From positions 155,601-219,600 of the forward strand of contig PMOS01000024.1 in the NCBI GenBank assembly GCA_003161435.1: a stretch of 64,000 nt of DNA, written 5' to 3'. Position 1 is the stretch's first letter. Every line of letters starts with the position of its first letter. Below, piece by piece: positions 53,838 through 61,697 of this stretch. The notes beneath the pieces are model-generated. The model worked only from the letters and a program-made list of their open reading frames with translations, was not told where the DNA came from and searched no databases. The DNA comes from Vulcanimicrobiota bacterium. Lineage in GTDB: Bacteria > Vulcanimicrobiota > Vulcanimicrobiia > Vulcanimicrobiales > Vulcanimicrobiaceae. Both the position numbers and the translations under genes were made by a program.

Positions 53838-54401
53838 TCACTCGCGCAGCGCGGCGAGAACTTCGGCGGCGTTCGCATCGGGCGGGAAGACCGGATAGAA
53901 CGTGCGCGTGATGACGCCGTCGCGCGCGATCCATGCGATCCGCTTGAGCAGCGTCTGACCGGCGACGTCCATCGTCGGTAGATTCAGCGCGCGCGTCAGC
54001 GCGAGCTCGCGGTCGCTCAAGACCAGGAATGGGACGCCGACCCGCTCGACCATCTCCTGCTGGTACGCCCGGTCTTGCGTCGACAGACCGAAGACGCGTG
54101 TGCCAAGCGCCGTGAACTCCGTATAGAGATCGCGAAAGCCGCTGGTGTGCGGCGTGCAGCCGCGGGCGCCCGGGATCTGATCCCAGTCCTCGACCAGCGA
54201 CGGCTCGCCGGGGCGGCCGGTCCGCGGATACGCGAAGACGACGACCGTGCCGGTGACGTCGGCGAGATCGACGATGCTGCCGTCGGTCGCCTCGAGCGGG
54301 ACGTTCGGCAGTCGCATTCCGTTGAGGTGGTCGGCGGCACCGTCGTCGACCGGAACCGGGAGATCGGCCGGAAGTTGGCTCAGCGACTGCTCGTTCATCA
54401 T
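53838..54401 (-). CDS. AhpC/TSA-family peroxiredoxin-like protein
   Basis: This 187-residue thioredoxin-fold protein has LPNVPLEATDGSIVDLADVTG, TVVVFAYPRTGRP, and a peroxidatic-like Cys in GARGCTPHTSGFRDLY. FGLSTQDRAYQQEMVERVGVPFLVLSD follows, as in BCP/PrxQ proteins. Only one cysteine is in the active region, so it would be a 1-Cys type. It overlaps the ClpN gene as ATGA and ends the stress operon. Confidence 0.82.
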   Translation of the reverse strand: MMNEQSLSQLPADLPVPVDDGAADHLNGMRLPNVPLEATDGSIVDLADVTGTVVVFAYPRTGRPGEPSLVEDWDQIPGARGCTPHTSGFRDLYTEFTALGTRVFGLSTQDRAYQQEMVERVGVPFLVLSDRELALTRALNLPTMDVAGQTLLKRIAWIARDGVITRTFYPVFPPDANAAEVLAALRE

Positions 54402-55018
54402 GTCGTCTCCTCTTCGCGAACCCACGACCACGTCCGTTCTTCCGTACCTGGAACGGCGATGCTCACGCTGAAGCGCGTTCCCGGGACGTCGAACTCCTTG
54501 TAGCTCGGCAGCGCTTCCAGCAACGCCGGAATCTCCGGGTGCGAGTCGTCGCCGGCGACGCGCTTCCACGCGGATGCACGGCGGCGCTTGCGCAGGTGCG
54601 TGCCGGGTGACTCGTGCCTCGCCGCCAACTCCAGCGCCGCGCGCAATGCGGCCGAGTCTACCGTACCTACCAGCGGCGGCGGGTCGGAGCTCGCGACGAT
54701 CCCCAGCGCGAGGTGCGCCGTACCGATAAAGCTCTGCTTGAGCCGGTGGGCGGATTCGAAGGCAAGCTCGATCGACTGCTTCGCGCCGCGGGTGAACGTC
54801 ATCTCATCGGTCGGGCTCGCGCTGGCCGCCCCGAGGAGCAGTCGCATCGCCTCGCGGTCGACGGCATTGGCCAACGCCGAACCGACCTCGTCATCGGACT
54901 CCGCCAGCGCGAACGTCATGTGTTCGGTTCCGATGGTGGAAGAGCCGAACATTTGAGCGACCTCCTGCGCGCGCACGAAAATGCGCCGGGCAGGCTCGCT
55001 GAATGGCTCCCACATCAT
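54398..55018 (-). CDS. Clp N-domain (ClpR) protein without an ATPase
   Basis: This 206-residue protein has the double Clp N-domain motif: EPFSEPARRIFVRAQEVAQMFGSSTIGTEHMTFAL and the second half THLALGIVAS. It then has a basic linker (LRKRRRASAWKR) and a C-terminal domain of unknown type. There is no AAA module, so it may act as an adaptor or decoy for Clp substrates. ATG 55018 overlaps the UBP gene stop as ATGA. Confidence 0.8.
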   Translation of the reverse strand: MMWEPFSEPARRIFVRAQEVAQMFGSSTIGTEHMTFALAESDDEVGSALANAVDREAMRLLLGAASASPTDEMTFTRGAKQSIELAFESAHRLKQSFIGTAHLALGIVASSDPPPLVGTVDSAALRAALELAARHESPGTHLRKRRRASAWKRVAGDDSHPEIPALLEALPSYKEFDVPGTRFSVSIAVPGTEERTWSWVREEETT

Positions 55019-55281
55019 TCCCATATCGCCTCGTCGACGTAGCACCACTTCCAGTTCTCGCCGGGCTGAAGCGAGCGGATGACGGGATGCTGCGTCGCGC
55101 GGAAGTGCTTCGTCGCGTGCTTGTTCTTCGAGTCGTCGCAGCAGCCGACATGTCCGCACTGCTCGCACAATCGCAAATGCACCCAGGTATCACCGGAGAG
55201 CAGACACTCCTCGCAGCCCTCGGGCGTCCGCGGCGGCGGGTTCTTGATCGTCGCGGCGTGACTACACGGACCCTGCCTCAT
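55015..55281 (-). CDS. UBP-type zinc-finger protein
   Basis: This 88-residue protein is a stand-alone ZnF-UBP domain: CSHAA, CEECLLSGDTWVHLRLCEQCGHVGCCDDS, HATKHFRATQHPV and SLQPGENWKWCYVD. The Cys/His set for three zincs is complete. In eukaryotes the fold binds the free ubiquitin C-terminus; bacterial copies are uncharacterised. ATG 55281 overlaps the pirin stop as ATGA. Confidence 0.88.
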   Translation of the reverse strand: MRQGPCSHAATIKNPPPRTPEGCEECLLSGDTWVHLRLCEQCGHVGCCDDSKNKHATKHFRATQHPVIRSLQPGENWKWCYVDEAIWE

Positions 55282-56018
55282 GCATCCTCCAATCGGACGT
55301 CGGTCGGCGGAACATCCCACAGCACCAGCTCGGCACTGCCGCTCACCTCGAGCTCGCGCACCCCGGTCATCCGCACCGCGTCGCCGGTCGCAAGACGCTC
55401 GCCGTTCGCGACGGCCTCGCCGTCGGCGACGAACAAGAACCCATACCGTGACGGATCGAACGCGTACGTCAGCGACGCGTCTTCGAGCCGAGCAACACGC
55501 AGGGTCGCGTCCTGTCGCAGCGCGACCGGCGCGGAGACGCCTGCTTCACCGGTCGCCACGACGAGCCAGCGATTGCGCCGCTCGTCTTCGGGGAACGCGT
55601 GCTGCCCGTAGGCCGGCGGTTCACCGTAGCTGCGCGGAAACACCCACATCTGCACGAAGTGCACGTCGTTCTCTTGCGAGTGGTTGAACTCGCTGTGCCG
55701 CACGCCGCTGCCCGCGCTGATGTACTGCACGCCGCCCGGCGCGACGACGCCGTGGCCGCCGAGCGAATCGCGATGCTCGAGCTCGCCGCGCAGCACGTAC
55801 GTCAGGATCTCCATATCACGATGCGGGTGCGTCCCGAAGCCCTTCCCCGGCTGCACCGTGTCATCGTTGAAGACGCGTAGCGCCCCCCAGTTCAGGTTCT
55901 CCGGATCGAAGTAGTCTGCGAAACTGAACGAGTGATACGTCTTCAGCCAGCCAAAGTCAAACACCGCGCGCTCGCCCGAGCGCTGGATCGCAAAGACAGG
56001 CGCAGTTTGGGTAGCCAT
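55278..56018 (-). CDS. Pirin-family bicupin
   Basis: This 246-residue protein has two cupin domains. The metal site is in the N-terminal cupin: GFGTHPHRDMEILTYVLRGELEHRD with H, H and E ligands, then SAGSGVRHSEFN. Pirins bind iron or other metal and some have quercetinase activity or redox-sensor roles. It leads the operon pirin, UBP, ClpN, peroxiredoxin. Confidence 0.9.
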   Translation of the reverse strand: MATQTAPVFAIQRSGERAVFDFGWLKTYHSFSFADYFDPENLNWGALRVFNDDTVQPGKGFGTHPHRDMEILTYVLRGELEHRDSLGGHGVVAPGGVQYISAGSGVRHSEFNHSQENDVHFVQMWVFPRSYGEPPAYGQHAFPEDERRNRWLVVATGEAGVSAPVALRQDATLRVARLEDASLTYAFDPSRYGFLFVADGEAVANGERLATGDAVRMTGVRELEVSGSAELVLWDVPPTDVRLEDA

Positions 56019-56116
56019 CGTGTCCTCCGGACCGGTGGCCTGCCGCGCACCTTTCGGCCATTCCTGCCGAGCAGCGGAGTTCTGGTAGAGGCCTGGTCAG
56101 GGAACCAAAGATACTG

Positions 56117-56356
56117 TTGGGCGTCGTGGTCGTCATCGGTGCAGCAATCTGCCTCCTTCTCGTCGTGCTCTTTGCAATCGTGCGCCGGATCGCCGCAATC
56201 GAACGGACCGGTTCTCCCAGTACTTCGGGGTCCGCCGACCCAGAGAAATATCCGGAACGCCTTGATGGCCATTCACGATTCACGTTGGGCGACGACGTTC
56301 TCATCGACATCTCGGCGCGCTACAGCGAGGCGATCGTGTCCAACATTGACGCATAG
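56117..56356 (+). CDS. Short single-span membrane protein, possibly half of a frameshifted gene
   Basis: The 79-residue frame starts TTG 56117 (GTG 56126 possible, about ten bases after a GATACT box). It has one membrane helix (VVVVIGAAICLLLVVLFAIV) and a polar part ending DISARYSEAIVSNIDA. The next frame continues seamlessly with a membrane segment and no clear start codon, so a single-base change may have split one gene. Confidence 0.5.
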   Translation: MGVVVVIGAAICLLLVVLFAIVRRIAAIERTGSPSTSGSADPEKYPERLDGHSRFTLGDDVLIDISARYSEAIVSNIDA

Positions 56357-56400
56357 ACACGGGGCTGATCGGAATCCTTGCCCTGCCCGTTGCTTTCGGC

Positions 56401-56742
56401 GTGTTCGCGGTCGACAAGATTCAAGAGCTTCATCAGCCGTTCGAAGGCATCGCGATTGCGCTGTTGACGCTTTCCGCGTTCGTCAGTTTCGTCGGATACG
56501 GGTGGGGCTTCTTGATCCGTGGCGGCCGTTACGGGATACACGACGGTATCTATCCGCGAAGCTTCTTGGCCGAATACACGAGCCGCGGATCCGAAGCCAT
56601 TCGCGAGGCCATCGGTGGCCTTATTGACGCGGGCGATCAAAACGCCTCGATACGCTTCACGAAACGTTGGATCGCTGTGTTGGCGCTCATCCTCTTCCTC
56701 GTCGCGGCAGCAACGGTTTTCGCGGCCCGCCTCACTCGGTGA
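56401..56742 (+). CDS. Small membrane protein, possibly 3' half of a frameshifted gene
   Basis: The 113-residue frame begins at GTG 56401, but the open frame extends back to 56350 and encodes GLIGILALPVAFGVFAVDK, a membrane helix cut by that start. Two more helices follow (IAIALLTLSAFVSFVGYGWGF and WIAVLALILFLVAAATVFAA). No family recognised. Confidence 0.5.
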   Translation: MFAVDKIQELHQPFEGIAIALLTLSAFVSFVGYGWGFLIRGGRYGIHDGIYPRSFLAEYTSRGSEAIREAIGGLIDAGDQNASIRFTKRWIAVLALILFLVAAATVFAARLTR

Positions 56743-56796
56743 CACGCGACCCAGCCTTGCAGGCTCAGCCTTCAGTGAACCCAAGACCATGAGAGG

Positions 56797-56805
56797 TGGT
56801 ATAAT
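56797..56805 (+). promoter_or_regulatory. Extended -10 promoter element at the start of small orphan protein A
   Basis: TG-G-TATAAT, ending four bases before ATG 56810 and seven before ATG 56813. A transcript from here would be leaderless. No -35 box seen. Confidence 0.6.
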
Positions 56806-56809
56806 AGCT

Positions 56810-57004
56810 ATGATGGATCGTGAGATTTTCGTCGTGAAGGGCGGGCTGTCAGAGGCAGTTCTCGAGCTGGGTCGCCAGTACGCCCGGGAAGATCGCAGCC
56901 GGGGCCTGGGGCCTAGCCAGCAAGGCGCCATGCTTTACTACACGGCGAACCATGTCACCGGGAAGCTGGACCGTGCTCCCAGCGCTCCAAAAGTCACTCG
57001 CTAG
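56810..57004 (+). CDS. Small orphan protein, paralogue A
   Basis: A 64-residue protein (ATG 56810 or 56813). Its core SEAVLELGRQYAREDRSRG, then a GP loop and MLYYTANHVTGK, is nearly identical to the protein at 58117. It looks like an amphipathic helix followed by a strand. It has no signal peptide or known domain. The shared core and shared promoter layout argue strongly that both are real genes. Confidence 0.72.
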   Translation: MMDREIFVVKGGLSEAVLELGRQYAREDRSRGLGPSQQGAMLYYTANHVTGKLDRAPSAPKVTR

Positions 57005-57154
57005 ACCCGCCTAACCGGCCACGATCGTCCGCAGCGGCGATCATCGGTAGGTCCTAAGAGTGCTCACCGGCGAGGGTTCGCCGATGAGGACGGGTGACAG
57101 CTCCGCTGGCACGGCCCGCAGACGTCACCCAAAGCAACCGCGGTGGGGCAGCTT

Positions 57155-57211
57155 TGACAGACTTGTCAGTGGGAATGCCGTCACTGTCAGACTTTGTCAT
57201 AATCCTTGACA
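57155..57211. promoter_or_regulatory. Array of five TGACA/TGTCA half-sites upstream of a lipoprotein gene
   Basis: Half-sites begin at 57155 (TGACA), 57164, 57185 and 57195 (TGTCA), and 57207 (TGACA, within the -35 box). Spacing of 9, 21, 10 and 12 bases is close to helical turns. TGACA-GACT-TGTCA at 57155-57168 is one inverted pair. Confidence 0.5.
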
Positions 57212-57234
57212 GGCGTCACGATATCGCCTATACT
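57206..57234 (+). promoter_or_regulatory. Near-consensus sigma-70 promoter
   Basis: TTGACA (57206-57211), 17-base spacer, TATACT (57229-57234): the best promoter in the window. It drives the lipoprotein gene at 57265. Confidence 0.8.
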
Positions 57235-57248
57235 TTGCATTGCAAAGT
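57232..57248. promoter_or_regulatory. Perfect 17-base palindrome overlapping the -10 box
   Basis: ACTTTGCA-T-TGCAAAGT covers the end of the -10 box and the expected transcription start, an ideal repressor position. Confidence 0.7.
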
Positions 57249-57264
57249 TAGGCGGATACCTCGC

Positions 57265-57840
57265 TTGTGGACGAATCTCTTACGCGCCGTTCTTCGCGCC
57301 CTATTCGCTACGGCGAGCACATCGGCGCTGCTCGGGTTCGGCGCTGTCGCTCTCCTCACCGGTTGCTTTCAGATCGGCACCGACACGCCGATGCCGAGCG
57401 ATGAACAGATGCTCACCGCCGCGCACCGCGCAACGCTCACCGATCTCGCGCGCCTACTGCGGGAAGTGCCGTCGGTGGGCGCGATCGAGTTGGCCGATCG
57501 GCGCTTCTACGTGGAAGGCCCACATCGTCGGGGAGGCTATTGGCGGCCAAGCACCGCCATGGCTCCAGCCCGGTGGCGCCGATTCGAAGCTGACCTGCAC
57601 GCGCTAGGCGCGTGGGCGCTCGACCGTGACGACATCGGCGTGACCGTCATCATTTGGTGGGGGAGCGGCATCAACGCGCCTCGACGCGGTTACGTCTACA
57701 CGACGAAACGTCCGACGCCGATTCTCGCATCTACGACGAACGACAAAGACCCATTATGGTACCGCTACACCTATTTGTACCGCACGATCGGTGGCGGCTG
57801 GTACATTTGGTACGACACTTCTGTCGTCGTTAACCAATGA
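57265..57840 (+). CDS. Lipoprotein of unknown function under tight control
   Basis: This 191-residue protein starts with TTG 57265 (AGGCGG about ten bases upstream), which is downstream of the promoter; earlier in-frame starts would precede the promoter. It has a lipobox (AVALLTGC). The mature part has SVGAIELADRRFYVEGPHRRGGYW and a Trp/Tyr-rich end (YRYTYLYRTIGGGWYIWYDT). No family recognised. It lies between the two orphan paralogues. Confidence 0.65.
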   Translation: MWTNLLRAVLRALFATASTSALLGFGAVALLTGCFQIGTDTPMPSDEQMLTAAHRATLTDLARLLREVPSVGAIELADRRFYVEGPHRRGGYWRPSTAMAPARWRRFEADLHALGAWALDRDDIGVTVIIWWGSGINAPRRGYVYTTKRPTPILASTTNDKDPLWYRYTYLYRTIGGGWYIWYDTSVVVNQ

Positions 57841-58102
57841 TCGAATGCAACTCTGCGGTTGTGTCACAGCCCGGAACGTCTGGCGGAAGAGAGCGCGGGC
57901 TACCCGCTTTCCGTCCAGGAATACGCGTCGGCAGCGTCGCTGGGCACATCACGGCGACGTCATCAGCGAGCTCGCCGTCGAGAGCGCAATCACCGGCGTG
58001 CGGCGCTCCTACTCGAACAGCGTGCGGCCAAACTACTTGCCGGTGCGCTTCAACGCCAGACTGACGCGGCTTTCCTTCAGCGATAGGTCGATTTCTTCCA
58101 CA

Positions 58103-58111
58103 TGATACAAT
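58103..58111 (+). promoter_or_regulatory. Extended -10 promoter element at the start of small orphan protein B
   Basis: TG-A-TACAAT, ending five bases before ATG 58117 and eight before ATG 58120, the same layout as for paralogue A. The preceding 57841-58102 has no convincing gene. Confidence 0.6.
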
Positions 58112-58116
58112 CACGT

Positions 58117-58317
58117 ATGATGCTCCGGAACTTCTTATTTGTGAAGAGTGGGCCGTCCGAAGCGGTTCTTGAGCTAGGTCGGCAGTACGCTCGGGAGGAC
58201 CGGAGCCGAGGCTTTGGGCCTCACGATCAGCAGCCAATGCTTTACTACACGGCAAATCACATCACCGGGAAACCAGAACGGTCGCCGGCCAAGCGCGTAC
58301 GCACGAGGACGCTCTGA
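58117..58317 (+). CDS. Small orphan protein, paralogue B
   Basis: A 66-residue protein. It shares SEAVLELGRQYAREDRSRG, a GP loop with Gln, and MLYYTANHITGK with paralogue A, but differs in the first ten residues and in a basic C-terminus (AKRVRTRTL). Both genes begin ATGATG and have an extended -10 box right before it. Function unknown. Confidence 0.72.
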   Translation: MMLRNFLFVKSGPSEAVLELGRQYAREDRSRGFGPHDQQPMLYYTANHITGKPERSPAKRVRTRTL

Positions 58318-58326
58318 TATACCGAA

Positions 58327-58833
58327 TTAGTCCTGTGCGTTGAATGCCTCGTGGTACGAGACGGTGCCGTGCGGCCGAGACGAGTCGAGCGAGATGGCCT
58401 GGAAATATTCAGGCGGAACATCCGGAAGAATAAGATTCGGATCGACTTGGAAGCCAAAGCGGCTGTAATACTCGGGCTCCCCAAGCAACACACAGCCAGC
58501 CGCGCCACGCTCACGCAGAATGCGCAGAGCTTCGCGCATAAGGCGGGAGCCCACGCCACGACGTTGATACTTTGGCACTACTGAAATTGGGCCGAGCCCG
58601 AACCAAGCAGAGGCCCCGTCCGATAGGGATACCGGAGACACCGCAACGTGGCCAACTACGCTGCCTTCAACATCCGCAACGAGTGAGATTGATAGGCTCC
58701 CTGACTTACGCAACGCGCTGACGATGAACTGCTCGGTGTGACTTGTGTGTGGCGCGTTCAGGAACGCGGAGATCGTCACAGCCTCGATCGCCGGCACGTC
58801 TGCTGCGGTCTCTTTTCTGATCCTGATGTTCAT
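58327..58833 (-). CDS. GNAT N-acetyltransferase (YhbS-like)
   Basis: This 168-residue protein has GLGPISVVPKYQRRGVGSRLMREAL, the acetyl-CoA-binding motif A, then GCVLLGEPEYYSRFGFQ typical of YhbS. ATG 58833; ATG 58851 is possible. The gene is lower in GC than the flanking AlkA gene. It probably acetylates a small molecule or protein. Its 3' end is 10 bases from orphan gene B (convergent). Confidence 0.88.
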   Translation of the reverse strand: MNIRIRKETAADVPAIEAVTISAFLNAPHTSHTEQFIVSALRKSGSLSISLVADVEGSVVGHVAVSPVSLSDGASAWFGLGPISVVPKYQRRGVGSRLMREALRILRERGAAGCVLLGEPEYYSRFGFQVDPNLILPDVPPEYFQAISLDSSRPHGTVSYHEAFNAQD

Positions 58834-58891
58834 GGGACTCTTCGCGTTCATCCGCCAAAATGGGATGACACGCAGGCCTTGAATGCGCGGG

Positions 58892-59824
58892 TCATCGGGA
58901 TAACTGCACCTCGCCCGATGCCGCCAGGCGGCCGAGGAGCAAGTGGTAGTACAGCATCCCTTGCTGCGGCACGAGCGCATCGATGATCGGTTCGACTTCG
59001 ATGCTCGGGTCACCGGAGAGGCTGCGCAGGAGCGCAGTGGCGCCGGAGTCTTTCATCGGGAAGATGTCGAGGCGGCCGAAGCCGCGTAACGCGATCACCG
59101 CGGCGGTCCATGGACCGATGCCCTTGTGCGCGACGAGCGCTTCGACGAGTTGGGGCGTGGGCAGATCTTCGAGCGCGGTTTCGTCGAGCTCGCCGGACTC
59201 GATCGCGGCGGCGACCGCTTTGAGCGAGTCGACCTTGTTGACCGACAGGCCGGCGGCGCGCAGGTCGTCGCGCTCGGCGTCGAGCAGCGTGTGCGGCGCA
59301 GGGAACGGGTACAGCCGCACGCCGTGCATCTCGACGGGTCGCGCGTAGCGTTCGATCGTTCGCCGCAAGATCGCACCCGCAGCGTGGATCGAGATTTGCT
59401 GGTAGACGATCGCGTTGCAGATCGTCTCCCACAGCGAGGGATAGCGCGGCGGCCGCACGCCGCGCGCCCCGACCGCGATGCGATCGAGCCACGGCACGCC
59501 GGCCGCTCCGGCATAGAACGGTGCTAGATCGACGTCACCGCCGAGTAGCCGGCGCACCAGCGCCACGGGGTCGAGCGCGCCGGCATCCGGCCCCTCCAGT
59601 CGCACGGTGAGCGCGTCAGGCGTGGTTTGCTCGACCGAAACGGTCGTCGGAGCGAGCGGGTCGCCGAGCAACCGGCGAAACGTACCGGCCTCGAACGTGT
59701 CGATGACGTTGGTCGAGAGCCGGCGCAGCGCGACCGCGGTGAGGTCCAGGCGATACGGCGTCCGAACGGGGACGATCGACTCGCGGACGGAACGTTCGCG
59801 GCGTGTACTTGGCGACGTACGCAC
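58892..59824 (-). CDS. alkA: DNA-3-methyladenine glycosylase II (AlkA family)
   Basis: This 310-residue HhH-GPD glycosylase excises alkylated bases. The hairpin-helix-hairpin is LVAHKGIGPWTAAVIALRGFGR and the catalytic Asp follows in DIFPMKDSG. An AlkA-type N-terminal domain precedes it (TPYRLDLTAVALRRL). GTG 59824 is the only usual start codon in reach; it overlaps the divergent permease start by 22 bases. AidB-like protein 6 kb away offers a possible second alkylation-response gene. Confidence 0.9.
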   Translation of the reverse strand: MRTSPSTRRERSVRESIVPVRTPYRLDLTAVALRRLSTNVIDTFEAGTFRRLLGDPLAPTTVSVEQTTPDALTVRLEGPDAGALDPVALVRRLLGGDVDLAPFYAGAAGVPWLDRIAVGARGVRPPRYPSLWETICNAIVYQQISIHAAGAILRRTIERYARPVEMHGVRLYPFPAPHTLLDAERDDLRAAGLSVNKVDSLKAVAAAIESGELDETALEDLPTPQLVEALVAHKGIGPWTAAVIALRGFGRLDIFPMKDSGATALLRSLSGDPSIEVEPIIDALVPQQGMLYYHLLLGRLAASGEVQLSR

Positions 59825-60600
59825 GTTACTGGCGGATCAACCTGCTCACGATGCTCGAGTACCGGGCAAACTTCATCATGTGGTCGCTGTTCACCGTGAT
59901 CTACCACGGGACCGCTATCGCCGCGCTGTGGGTGACGCTGCGTAACTTTCCGTCGATCAACGGTTGGGACTTTCGCCAAACCGCGTTCATGTACGGCCTG
60001 TGGATGCTCGGGAACGGGCTGCACAACACGCTTTTCTTCACCGTCGGGAGCGTCCCGGAGTTCGTGCGCGAAGGCCGCTTCGACCGGTTCTTGATCCGCC
60101 CGCTCGACCCACTGTTCCAGACGCTCACCGCCCCGCAGCAGATCTTTCCCGACGAGCTGATCCTGGCGATCGCGTACATCTGCGTCGCGGTGCCGTTCGC
60201 CGGTGTGCGCGTCGACTGGGTGCTGATCTGCTACCTTCCGCTGGTCGCGATCGGCGGCGCGCTGATCGACTTCGGCGTCAACCTCGTGCTCGCGACGGCG
60301 TCGTTCTGGTTCACCCGCGTCGACTCGCTGCGCTGGGTCTTCATGTCGCTCGAGCAGGAGTTCTCGCGCTACCCGATCTCGATCTACCAGCGCGGCGTGA
60401 AGTTGGTGCTCGCGTTCGTCGTGCCGTTCGCGTTCATGAACTATTTTCCGGCGACGTTTCTGCTGCACAAGAGCGAGGACGGCTTGCACCTGAACCCGAT
60501 CGTCGGGCTATTCACGCCGGTAGTCGGCTTGTTGGTGTTCGCGCTCGGGTATCTCTTCTGGCGCACCGGCATCGACCGCTATCAAGGAACGGGGAGCTGA
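59803..60600 (+). CDS. ABC-2 exporter permease, DUF990 type (second)
   Basis: This 265-residue protein with six predicted helices has YARYWRINLLTMLEYRANFIMW and REGRFDRFLIRPLDPLFQTL, the partner pattern to the permease at 50117. Start GTG 59803. Its stop overlaps the RuBisCO-like gene as TGATG. With the ATPase at 48558 it would complete a three-part exporter, though a separate ATPase elsewhere is possible. Confidence 0.85.
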   Translation: MYLATYARYWRINLLTMLEYRANFIMWSLFTVIYHGTAIAALWVTLRNFPSINGWDFRQTAFMYGLWMLGNGLHNTLFFTVGSVPEFVREGRFDRFLIRPLDPLFQTLTAPQQIFPDELILAIAYICVAVPFAGVRVDWVLICYLPLVAIGGALIDFGVNLVLATASFWFTRVDSLRWVFMSLEQEFSRYPISIYQRGVKLVLAFVVPFAFMNYFPATFLLHKSEDGLHLNPIVGLFTPVVGLLVFALGYLFWRTGIDRYQGTGS

Positions 60601-61697
60601 TGGCCTGGTTGACCGCGACGTATCTGATCGGCGCTGCGCCCGAGCAGATCGAAGCACGCGCGCAGGCGCTGGCGATCGAGCAGAGCGTCGAGTGCCAGCT
60701 CGATGCGATTCACGATCCCCGTATCATCGAGAACGTCGTCGCGCGCGTCGCGTCGATCGAGCGCTTCGACGACGCGCGGTTTCGCGTCGCCGTTCAGATT
60801 GCGACGGCTACGATCGCCGGCGAAACCGCGCAGTTGATCAACATGGTCTTTGGTAACTGCTCGCTGTGGGAGAACGTGCAGCTGATCGACCTCGACCTGC
60901 CGCCGGCTTTGCTGGCGCGCTTTCCGGGACCACGCCACGGGATCCCGGGGATCCGCGCGCTGCTCGACGCGCCGCGACGGCCGCTCACCAGTGCGGCGAT
61001 GAAGCCGCAGGGACTTCCCGTCGCCGAGCTGGCGCGGCTGTGTCGCACCTTCGCGCTGGCCGGCGTCGACGTCGTCAAGGACGACCACGGGATCGCCGAC
61101 CAGGTGTATTCGCCGTTTCCGCAGCGCGTGCGTGCTTGTCAGGCGGCCATCGCGGAAGCGGTAGCGTCGACCGGACGGCCGGCGTTCTACGCACCGCACC
61201 TGATCGGGACGCCGCGCATCCTGCGCGATCACGCGCGCGTCGCGCGGGACGAGGGCGTGCGCGTGGTGCTGGTCGCTCCAATGATCGTCGGGTTGCCCGC
61301 GTTCCGCGATCTGGTCGACGAGTTTCCCGACTTCGTCTACCTCGCACACCCCTCGTTCGGCGGTGCCGCGCGCATCGCGCCTCCGCTGCTGTTCGGGAAG
61401 ATCTTCCGGCTGCTCGGGGCCGACGCCCCGATCTTCGTCAACTACGGCGGCCGGTTCGCCTACCCGGCGGCGGAGTGCGCGGCGCTGGCGGCGGCGGCAC
61501 GCGCGCCCTGGGGCGACCTGCGCCCGGCGCTCCCCGTCCCGGCCGGCGGGATGCGCCTGGATCGGGTCGACGAGCTCCTGGCCTTCTACGGTCCCGACAC
61601 GATGCTGCTGATTGGGGGTAACCTTCTCTTAGCTGAAGGTGAGGCGTTGCTGCCGCGCGCACACGAATTCGTCACGAAAGTAATGGTAACCATATGA
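60600..61697 (+). CDS. RuBisCO-like protein (form IV type)
   Basis: This 365-residue protein has the RuBisCO large-subunit fold: ATYLIGAAPEQIEARAQALA at the start, NMVFGNCSLWENVQLIDLDLP, KPQGL (the loop with the first active-site Lys) and GVDVVKDDHG. In true RuBisCO the last motif is KDDE, binding Mg with a carbamylated Lys; here Glu is His. HPSFGG and PAGGMRLDRVDEL occupy the phosphate-site loops. It is therefore not a carboxylase and more probably an enolase or isomerase-type enzyme. It is shorter than typical members. ATG 60600. Confidence 0.82.
   Translation: MAWLTATYLIGAAPEQIEARAQALAIEQSVECQLDAIHDPRIIENVVARVASIERFDDARFRVAVQIATATIAGETAQLINMVFGNCSLWENVQLIDLDLPPALLARFPGPRHGIPGIRALLDAPRRPLTSAAMKPQGLPVAELARLCRTFALAGVDVVKDDHGIADQVYSPFPQRVRACQAAIAEAVASTGRPAFYAPHLIGTPRILRDHARVARDEGVRVVLVAPMIVGLPAFRDLVDEFPDFVYLAHPSFGGAARIAPPLLFGKIFRLLGADAPIFVNYGGRFAYPAAECAALAAAARAPWGDLRPALPVPAGGMRLDRVDELLAFYGPDTMLLIGGNLLLAEGEALLPRAHEFVTKVMVTI

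Noticed and set aside
57830-58255. Minus-strand frame across the gap before orphan gene B
   Set aside because: It overlaps orphan gene B in antisense and has no recognisable domain; the 57841-58102 gap seems non-coding or decayed.
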